A stretch of 11,425 bases of DNA, taken from the NCBI GenBank assembly GCA_005888525.1, contig VBAB01000031.1:1-11425 (forward strand), given 5' to 3'. Both the position numbers and the translations under genes were made by a program. The stretch comes from Alphaproteobacteria bacterium (GTDB taxonomy: Bacteria > Pseudomonadota > Alphaproteobacteria > Rhizobiales > Hyphomicrobiaceae). This document shows, piece by piece, positions 6,372-11,425 of this stretch; within the stretch, counting starts at the first letter, position 1; every line of letters begins with the position of its first letter. The notes under the pieces were generated by a model. That model made no database searches. It saw only the letters and a program-made list of their open reading frames with translations, and was not told the DNA's origin.

Positions 6372-8177
6372 TCATGTCTGCGCCCAAGCTTCCTGCCAGC
6401 TGCGCGAGAGGATGCGGCCGGTATTGATGATGCCGGCCATCGAGTAGGTTTGCGGCAGGTTGCCCCAGAGCTCGCCAGTGGCCGGATGAATGTCCTCGGA
6501 GAGCAGGCCGAAGCGGTTGCGGCGCGTTAGAAGATCGCTGAACAGCTCCCGCGCCTCGTGCGTGCGCCCGAGCGAGAGGAGTGCGTCGATATACCAGAAC
6601 TGGCACACCAGAAAAGCGGTCACCGGTAGGCCGAAATCGTCCCGCGCGGTGTAGCGCATGATGAAGCCGTTGCGGCTGAGGTCCTTGCCGATGACGGCGC
6701 AGGTGCGCACGAACCGCTCGTCGTTCGCGGCCAGCAAGCCGAGCTCGGGGAGGAGAAGGACGCTGGCGTCGAGCTCGCTGCCGTCGAGCGCGCCCGCGAG
6801 CGCCCCGAGACGCTCGTTCCAGGCGCGCTTCAGGATCTCATGGCGCAGCACCTCGGCTTCCGCGCGCCAATGGGCGGCCCGATCGGTGAGACCCAGACGC
6901 AGAGCGATGCGCGCCAGGCGGTCGCACGCCACCCAGCACATGGTGGCCGAGTGTGTGTGCACGCGCTGCCGCGCGCGATGCTCCCATGGGCCTGCATCGG
7001 GCTCGAACGCAAAGCGCCGCGCCTGCACTCCCAGGGGCTCCAGGCGGCGGAAGAGATCGGCGTCTCCCTTGCGCGGCAAGCGCTCGTCGATGAACATCTG
7101 CGAGGCGGCGAGAATGACGCTGCCATAAGTGTCATGCTGAAGCTGCTCGACCGCCTGGTTGCCCACCCGGACCGGCCCGCACCCCTGAAAGCCCTCCAGC
7201 TCCGTGGCGATACGCTCTTCGAGTGGCTCGGTCGGCACGATGCCGTAGACCGGCCGGAGCGGGCGCTCACCGTCAACTGCGATATTGGTGATGTAGTGGA
7301 TGTACTCTTCCATGGTCTGGGTCGCGCCCAGGCGGTTGAGGGCTTTGATCACGAAAAAGGCATCGCGCAACCAGCAGTAACGGTAGTCCCACGTCCGCTG
7401 CGTGCCGGGCACCTCGGGAATCGAAGTCGTATGCGCGGCGATGATGGCGCCCGTCTCCTCGAAATTGCAGAGCTTGAGGGTGATCGCCGCGCGGATGATC
7501 TCGACTTGGAATTCGAGCGGGACGGCAAGCGAGCGCACCCAGTCGAGCCAATATTCGCGCGTGCGCTCGAGGAACTCGCGCGAGGCGGTATCCACCGCCG
7601 CCTCGAAGGGCTCGTCCGGCCCCAGGATCAGCGTGACCGGCTTGATGAGCGCAAACGGTGTCTCGTGAGCGATATAGGAAAGTGCCGCATCCGTGGTGAC
7701 GCGCAGCGCGTCTGCGCCGCCGGAGTAGCGGATGTGGTTCGAGCCGCTGGCCCGAGAGGCATAGGGCCCACCGTAATTGAACGTCGGCCGGACCCTGATC
7801 TTGATGCGCGGCAGGCCGGCCGCCGGCTCGATCCGCCGAAAGATCTGAGGCGGATTGAACACGCGCTCGAAGCGCTTGAAGCGGGGCATGAAATCGGTGA
7901 TGCGCAGCGCATTGCCGGCGGCATCGCGAATGGTGGTCTGCACGATCGCCGTGTTGCGCAGGTAGGTGCTTTCCGAGGCGACCGCCCCTTCCAGCACCAC
8001 GTCGCAGAACCCCTTCTCCTCGCTGCCGGCAAGAAGGCGCGAAAGGATGGGGTCCGAATCGAAGCGCGGAAAGCACCACCACGTGATGCGGCCACCGACA
8101 TCCATCAACGCGGCCGTTCGGCAGTTGCCGATAACCGCAAGGTCGAGGGGATTGCCCCTGGGACCGTCAACTGACAT
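6372..8177 (-). CDS. Glycoside hydrolase family 15 enzyme, probable trehalase or glucoamylase
   Basis: 601 residues. GH15 enzymes release glucose from alpha-glucosides with inversion, and some bacterial members are trehalases. An N-terminal beta-sandwich (about 1-215) opens with IGNCRTAALMD and WWCFPRFDSDPI, as in the 'trehalase-like' domain. It is followed by the (alpha/alpha)6 barrel with WDYRYCWLRDA (263-273), the GPWEHR region (396-401) carrying the likely general acid E399, and LLSEDIHPATGELWGNLPQ (558-576) with the likely catalytic base E561. There is no signal peptide, so the enzyme is cytoplasmic and fits intracellular trehalose better than external starch. The start is ATG 8177, with GGGGG about eight bases upstream. 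A TTG at 8216 would add 13 residues with no support. Adjacency to otsA and otsB favours trehalase, but substrate cannot be proved from motifs. Confidence 0.9.
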   Translation of the reverse strand: MSVDGPRGNPLDLAVIGNCRTAALMDVGGRITWWCFPRFDSDPILSRLLAGSEEKGFCDVVLEGAVASESTYLRNTAIVQTTIRDAAGNALRITDFMPRFKRFERVFNPPQIFRRIEPAAGLPRIKIRVRPTFNYGGPYASRASGSNHIRYSGGADALRVTTDAALSYIAHETPFALIKPVTLILGPDEPFEAAVDTASREFLERTREYWLDWVRSLAVPLEFQVEIIRAAITLKLCNFEETGAIIAAHTTSIPEVPGTQRTWDYRYCWLRDAFFVIKALNRLGATQTMEEYIHYITNIAVDGERPLRPVYGIVPTEPLEERIATELEGFQGCGPVRVGNQAVEQLQHDTYGSVILAASQMFIDERLPRKGDADLFRRLEPLGVQARRFAFEPDAGPWEHRARQRVHTHSATMCWVACDRLARIALRLGLTDRAAHWRAEAEVLRHEILKRAWNERLGALAGALDGSELDASVLLLPELGLLAANDERFVRTCAVIGKDLSRNGFIMRYTARDDFGLPVTAFLVCQFWYIDALLSLGRTHEARELFSDLLTRRNRFGLLSEDIHPATGELWGNLPQTYSMAGIINTGRILSRSWQEAWAQT

Positions 8178-8238
8178 CGGGTGCCCCCAACTAGCCCTAT
8201 GGCAAGGGACGCGCAAGGACGCGCGTGCGTTTCAGCAT

Positions 8239-8264
8239 AACGCGCGACAGCCTGCTTTGGTTCT
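8239..8264 (-). promoter_or_regulatory. Possible EcfG-type promoter of the GH15 gene (weaker match)
   Basis: On the minus strand, AGAAC (8264-8260), 17 bases, then CGTT (8242-8239). The -10 is consensus and the -35 differs at one base from GGAAC. The ATG is 61 bases downstream. The leader contains a near-tandem repeat, AAGGGACGCGC / AAGGACGCGC on the plus strand (8204-8224). It would place GH15 under the same control as otsA. Confidence 0.35.
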
Positions 8265-8291
8265 GAGCAATAGCAGAGCCTGAGGGTCCAG

Positions 8292-8987
8292 TCAGGCGGG
8301 CTTATTACCGCTTCGACTGCGCAGCAGAACAAGGCCGACGCCATAGGCCGCCACAAGCAGCAGGGCGGCTTGCGCGGACGGGCCGGCGGGAAAACCCGAC
8401 CAAAGCGTGAGAAATGCGGCCAACACCCACACGCCCATCAGCGCCAGCGTGACGGGCCACAGCAGCGGCGTGCGCAGCGGGTGCGCCCAACGCAGGGGCA
8501 CGAACGTGAGCACCACGCAGGCCAGGACCAGAAGGGACGCAGCCCAGGTCGGCATGTGGAAGGCGAAAACGTAGAACGCGACGATGTTCCAGATGGCGGG
8601 AAAGCCGACGAAGCAATGGTCCTCGGTCTTGCTTTCGGTGTCGGAAAAATGAAACAGCGAGGACAGCAAGATGAGGCTCGCCAGTACCACCCCGAAGCCG
8701 CCCCCCAAGTAGTCCGCCTGCAATAGCGCCAGGACCGGCACGAAGACATAAGTCACATAGTCGACGATCATATCGAGCCGATCGCCGGAAAAACGGGGAA
8801 GTTTGGTCGAGACGTCGGCCATGCGAGCAAACGTGCCGTCGACGCCGTCGATGAACAAGGCCAGGCCAAGCCAGGCGAAGACCTGCTCCCAGGCGCCGGC
8901 CAGCACGGCGCGGGTGGCAAACAGTGCACATACGGCGCCGAGAGCCGTGAAGAGGTGCACCAAGGCGGCCGGCCAGGCCATGCGCAT
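8292..8987 (-). CDS. pcs: Phosphatidylcholine synthase (CDP-alcohol phosphatidyltransferase)
   Basis: 231 residues. It condenses CDP-diacylglycerol with choline to form phosphatidylcholine in the inner membrane. The enzyme occurs mainly in bacteria that interact with eukaryotes and in rhizobial relatives. The CDP-alcohol motif is visible as D50-G-x2-A54-R55, then twelve residues, then G68-x3-D72-x3-D76. The twelve-residue spacer is the Pcs-type variant; most family members have eight. SGDRLDMIVDYVTYVFVP (67-84) is strongly Pcs-like. About seven hydrophobic segments cover the rest. The length matches rhizobial Pcs (about 240). The ATG at 8987 has GGTGG about six bases upstream; a second in-frame ATG lies at 8981. 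It ends 114 bases before the GH15 start. No intrinsic terminator was seen after it. Confidence 0.9.
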   Translation of the reverse strand: MRMAWPAALVHLFTALGAVCALFATRAVLAGAWEQVFAWLGLALFIDGVDGTFARMADVSTKLPRFSGDRLDMIVDYVTYVFVPVLALLQADYLGGGFGVVLASLILLSSLFHFSDTESKTEDHCFVGFPAIWNIVAFYVFAFHMPTWAASLLVLACVVLTFVPLRWAHPLRTPLLWPVTLALMGVWVLAAFLTLWSGFPAGPSAQAALLLVAAYGVGLVLLRSRSGNKPA

Positions 8988-9030
8988 GCGTTACCACCCC
9001 ACCCCGCCACTTGCGCCGGGCGGGCAATGC

Positions 9031-9051
9031 AAAAGAGCGCCGAAGCGCTCT
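9031..9051 (-). terminator. Intrinsic terminator with UUCG loop after the small secreted protein gene
   Basis: On the minus strand a perfect seven-base-pair stem AGAGCGC/GCGCTCT closes a TTCG tetraloop and runs straight into TTT. It lies 29 bases after the stop of the gene ending at 9080 and just before pcs, so it separates the two units. Confidence 0.75.
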
Positions 9052-9079
9052 AGCATAGCTCGATCACGATTGCAGGGGT

Positions 9080-9439
9080 TCAGAAGCGATGCTTGATCGT
9101 GCCGCGAATCTGCACGTCGCTCGGCTCCGACTTGTCATCGGGCCTCCCGCGCGTATCCGTCGCCCCGTACAGCAGCTCCAGCCCGAAATCCAGCTTCGGC
9201 AATACGCCTACTTTGCCAAATCCGGGAATACGCACCTCGGTCCCCTGACCAAGGCTGACTTCGGGCACCTTCAAGTTCAAGTTCTTGCCGGGCAGAGCCG
9301 CACCAGCTGGCGCCGGCGCCTCGGCCGGCACCGCCGCCCCTTTGCCCGGGCCGCCCCCTTCTTCCTGAAACGCCAACAGCGGCTGGGCGAACACGCCAAC
9401 CGCCATCACAACCGCAATCAGAAGCATCGGTCTCGTCAT
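9080..9439 (-). CDS. Small secreted protein of unknown function
   Basis: 119 residues from ATG 9439. A classical signal peptide occupies about 1-23 (MLLIAVVMAVGVFAQPLLA, cleavage near LLA|FQ). A Gly/Pro/Ala-rich linker follows (27-50), then a compact region of about 70 residues with alternating polar and hydrophobic residues (LNLKVPEVSLG, LPKLDFGLELLYGA), ending IRGTIKHRF. The terminal Phe and strand-like pattern hint at an outer-membrane or periplasmic beta structure, but I recognise no family. The frame extends to an ATG at 9556 that has an excellent AGGAGG three bases upstream. That start would put 39 residues before the signal peptide, which is unusual, so 9439 (GGGGAAG two bases upstream) is preferred with reserve. 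It ends in a UUCG-loop terminator, so it is probably a monocistronic unit. Confidence 0.65.
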   Translation of the reverse strand: MTRPMLLIAVVMAVGVFAQPLLAFQEEGGGPGKGAAVPAEAPAPAGAALPGKNLNLKVPEVSLGQGTEVRIPGFGKVGVLPKLDFGLELLYGATDTRGRPDDKSEPSDVQIRGTIKHRF

Positions 9440-9600
9440 AACTTCCCCGCAAAATCGACCGTTGCCGAAAGCTCTCCTGGACATGGCCCCGGTATACACG
9501 AAAACAAGTATGCTTCCAGGCGCGTTAAGGCCCATCCAACATTTCACTGTGGGCATGTGCCTCCTCAGTCATGTTGCACTGGAGCCACACCGCAAGATGA

Positions 9601-9628
9601 CAAAGCCCCGCAGAGTGGCGGGGCTTTG
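9601..9628 (-). terminator. Intrinsic terminator after the Omp25-like gene
   Basis: A perfect eleven-base-pair inverted repeat, CAAAGCCCCGC / GCGGGGCTTTG, with a six-base loop. It lies 35 bases after the stop of the beta-barrel gene. The AAAGCCCCGC...GCGGGGCTTT form is typical of strong terminators. The symmetry would allow function in both directions, but only the minus strand has a gene ending here. Confidence 0.75.
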
Positions 9629-9663
9629 CATCTCGGACGGGCTGGGGTCTAACCAGCAAGGTT

Positions 9664-10428
9664 CTATTTCAAAGGCACCGCTTCTCGGCGATCCAACTTG
9701 TAGTTGATACCGAACCTTACGATATCGTCGTTGAGGGACACGCCGCCGGCACGATTCTGGAAGCCGAGAGCAGACGGGGTGAGGTACTGTTGGTTCTCGA
9801 AGTCGATGTGCAGGTACTCGATCTTTGCGGACCAGTTCCTGTCGAACTTCCATTCGGCGCCGCCACCATACGCTAGGCCGATCCGCCACTTACTCTGGGA
9901 TTCACAGCCAAGGGCAGCACTGCAGGCCGTGTACTTTGCGTCCGCGAACGCCGCGCCGCCCGTTGCATAGAGCAAGAAGTTGCCGGCCGCCCAGCCAAGC
10001 CGCAGTCGCGTCGTCTCGAGCCAACGCTCCTCAGTCTTGTTGTTGGCAACGCCCACGGCAGGATCGTCGAGCCCGCTTCCCTTCTTGTCGATCCAGGACA
10101 AATCCGACTCGACGCCGAGCACAAAGCCGCCGCTGCTCTGCAGATTGCAACCGGCGGTGCCGCCAATCAAACCGCCATCCATGTCGTACGACGCAAAGGT
10201 CGTCGTCGTCACGGTCACAGGCGTACTTGTGGTGTTGACGTCCAGCCTTTTTGGCTCACTGTGGCCCCACGCCCAACCAGCTGCAATACCGACGTAACAA
10301 CCGGTCCACGTCGGGGCAGCAACATATCGCGCCGGAGCACTGTACCCATCGGCGCTGGCGACATTCGCCGACACCAGCAGGCCGCCGCTTGCAGCGGCCA
10401 AGCCCAAGAGTGCAGATGTAACTTTCAT
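9664..10428 (-). CDS. Outer membrane beta-barrel protein, Omp25/Omp31 type
   Basis: 254 residues. A signal peptide covers about 1-26 (MKVTSALLGLAAASGG..., cleavage after VASA). It is followed by the family hallmark WTGCYVGIAAGWAWG (41-55, usually WTGFYVG...GWG), GGTAGCNLQ (89-97), GFVLGVESDL (101-110), RLRLGWA (141-147), LLYATGGAAFAD (152-163), WSAKIEYLHIDF (199-210) and VRFGINYKL (237-245). These are the strands of a small eight-stranded barrel. The start has GAGG six bases upstream. Odd points: the last strand continues into a charged tail (DRREAVPLK) instead of ending on an aromatic residue, and extracellular Cys residues appear at about 94, 169 and 175. It follows the porin gene by 75 bases, same strand, and ends in a strong terminator. 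Confidence 0.88.
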   Translation of the reverse strand: MKVTSALLGLAAASGGLLVSANVASADGYSAPARYVAAPTWTGCYVGIAAGWAWGHSEPKRLDVNTTSTPVTVTTTTFASYDMDGGLIGGTAGCNLQSSGGFVLGVESDLSWIDKKGSGLDDPAVGVANNKTEERWLETTRLRLGWAAGNFLLYATGGAAFADAKYTACSAALGCESQSKWRIGLAYGGGAEWKFDRNWSAKIEYLHIDFENQQYLTPSALGFQNRAGGVSLNDDIVRFGINYKLDRREAVPLK

Positions 10429-10459
10429 GGCATCCTCGTGTAGGTGATCTCGTCATCGA

Positions 10460-10496
10460 TTCCGAAGTCGGAAGTTCTCTTGATTTCTCAGAGAAC
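10460..10496 (-). repeat. Two adjacent inverted repeats between the porin and Omp genes
   Basis: TTCCGA-AG-TCGGAA (10460-10473) directly abuts GTTCTCT-N9-AGAGAAC (10474-10496). Together they fill half of the 75-base gap between two outer-membrane protein genes. There is no T run, so a simple terminator is unlikely. An operator, RNA-stability hairpin or sRNA/Hfq target are options. Seen: the symmetry. Function is not known. Confidence 0.4.
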
Positions 10497-10503
10497 ACCC
10501 CGA

Positions 10504-11425
10504 TCAGAACTTGACGCGTAAGCCGGTGACGACCAGGTTGAAGTCGCTGATCGAACACGTCCCAGCACCAGCCGCAACTCCCGGCGCCGCCGCATTAGGC
10601 GTGCCTCGAGTGCAAATGGCGTCGCTGTTGAGGTCCAAGGCGAAGTTGCGGTAGCCGAGGTACCACTCAGTCGCCGCGTTGTTGAAGTTCTGCACGAGGC
10701 CCAGGCCCCACACGGTCGCGTCCGTCGATTTTACGTTTGAAATCGCGGCGAACCCAAAGGTCTGTGGAGAGCTGCCGGAGGTGAAGTTACGACCACCCTG
10801 CTCCGCACCCCAGTCGGTGAACCTGCCGTACTCACCATAGAGGATGGTGTTGCCCCAGCCGGTCCAGTTCTTGGCGATACCACCCTGGATCTGCCACCAC
10901 GACGCATCCTTCTTGGGATTGCATTGGCCAGTTCCCGCGGGAGCGGTTCCCGGTAGCAAGACGGGGCTACCAGCAGAGGTCGAGCCGTCGCAAGCTTCAC
11001 CCCAGTAACCGGAGGTGGTGCTGCCGGAGTTGTTGAACTCGATCGACTGATACGAGCCCTGCAGGAACAAGCCGGTGTGAATGTGCATCAACGACAGGGC
11101 TGCGCCCCAGGCATTGACGTTGGGCTCCCTGAGCGTAAACGGGCTGGCGCCGACCATGTTAAGGCCGGGGGTGACACTGCCGCCCGAGGTGCTAGCCGCA
11201 ACGGCTACGCTGGTCGGGGTGAACGTGTCGCCCGTGTGGTCGTAGCCGACACCGGCCGCAACCCGGAACCCGTGGTGCTCGCCGGCATAACGCAGCATCA
11301 CGCCCCAGTTCGAGCCCTGATTGAACCCACCGCTCGCCTCGGAGACCGACGCGGAGAAGATGAACCCATGGATCGCCGGGCTGTCATAGCGCAACGTTTC
11401 CTGCCGGCTTTGGTACGCCGACGGA
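10504..11425 (-). CDS. Porin, rhizobial type (N-terminus lost at the window edge)
   Basis: 306 codons are present and the frame runs off the right edge, so the signal peptide and first strands are missing. The first in-window start codon candidate, TTG 11394, is internal: the residues before it (PSAYQSRQET) continue the protein in frame. Porin features are the QETLRYDSPAIHGF segment, many short amphipathic strands separated by Gly/Ser/Thr-rich loops, aromatic girdle-like Trp/Tyr/Phe residues, and the C-terminal strand LVVTGLRVKF ending in Phe, as needed for barrel assembly. Sequence style matches the alphaproteobacterial porin family (Porin_2) of trimeric general diffusion channels. Loop cysteines occur in EACDG, GQCNP, AICTRG and GTCSIS. 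The following Omp25-like gene is 75 bases downstream. Confidence 0.85.
   Translation of the reverse strand, partial: PSAYQSRQETLRYDSPAIHGFIFSASVSEASGGFNQGSNWGVMLRYAGEHHGFRVAAGVGYDHTGDTFTPTSVAVAASTSGGSVTPGLNMVGASPFTLREPNVNAWGAALSLMHIHTGLFLQGSYQSIEFNNSGSTTSGYWGEACDGSTSAGSPVLLPGTAPAGTGQCNPKKDASWWQIQGGIAKNWTGWGNTILYGEYGRFTDWGAEQGGRNFTSGSSPQTFGFAAISNVKSTDATVWGLGLVQNFNNAATEWYLGYRNFALDLNSDAICTRGTPNAAAPGVAAGAGTCSISDFNLVVTGLRVKF

Noticed and set aside
6840..8174. Long plus-strand open frame (444 codons) opposite the GH15 gene
   Set aside because: It mirrors a GH15 gene with complete motifs. Its own product is Arg/Asp/His-rich with no domain, as expected for an antisense frame in high-GC DNA.
1..11425. 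CRISPR, tRNA, insertion sequence, phage or defence genes
   Set aside because: No spaced direct repeats, cloverleaf arms, transposase or integrase motifs were seen. Gene content and composition look chromosomal throughout.

Overview
The window looks like chromosome of a high-GC alphaproteobacterium, most likely of the Hyphomicrobiales (rhizobia and relatives). The clues are a bacterial phosphatidylcholine synthase, an Omp25-type beta-barrel protein and a rhizobial-type porin side by side, and a general-stress (EcfG/RpoE2-type) promoter in front of a trehalose synthase gene. I see no rRNA, tRNA, CRISPR array, insertion sequence, phage gene or replication origin. Coding density is high, and no stretch longer than 300 bases lacks a gene.

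Layout. Two genes run rightwards at the left end: a membrane fatty acid hydroxylase/sterol desaturase-family protein (29-799) and a 65-residue two-helix membrane protein with a strong ribosome binding site (835-1032). They converge on a long leftward series. Read in its own direction, from the right edge, the series runs: porin (cut by the window edge), Omp25-like beta-barrel protein, terminator, small secreted protein, terminator, phosphatidylcholine synthase (pcs), glycoside hydrolase family 15 enzyme, small one-helix membrane protein, trehalose-6-phosphate synthase (otsA), ROK-family sugar kinase of polyphosphate-glucokinase type, PfkB-family sugar kinase, and trehalose-6-phosphate phosphatase (otsB).

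How they fit together. The block 1082-8177 reads as a trehalose module. OtsA joins glucose-6-phosphate to a nucleotide-activated glucose, and OtsB removes the phosphate to give trehalose. The GH15 enzyme could split trehalose back to glucose, as GH15 trehalases do. The ROK kinase could return that glucose to glucose-6-phosphate. This would close a synthesis and breakdown loop, with the PfkB kinase acting on an unidentified sugar. A GGAAC-N16-TGTT element 77 bases or more before the preferred otsA start suggests general-stress control, and a weaker AGAAC-N17-CGTT element precedes the GH15 gene. The cycle and its regulation are inferred from family membership and sequence; no activity can be read directly.

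The right-hand part (8292-11425) is envelope-related: a membrane lipid enzyme, a small exported protein and two outer-membrane proteins. Two clear stem-loop terminators (9031-9051 and 9601-9628) separate these transcription units. Start codons are uncertain for otsB, the one-helix membrane protein and the small secreted protein; the reasons are given in each entry.
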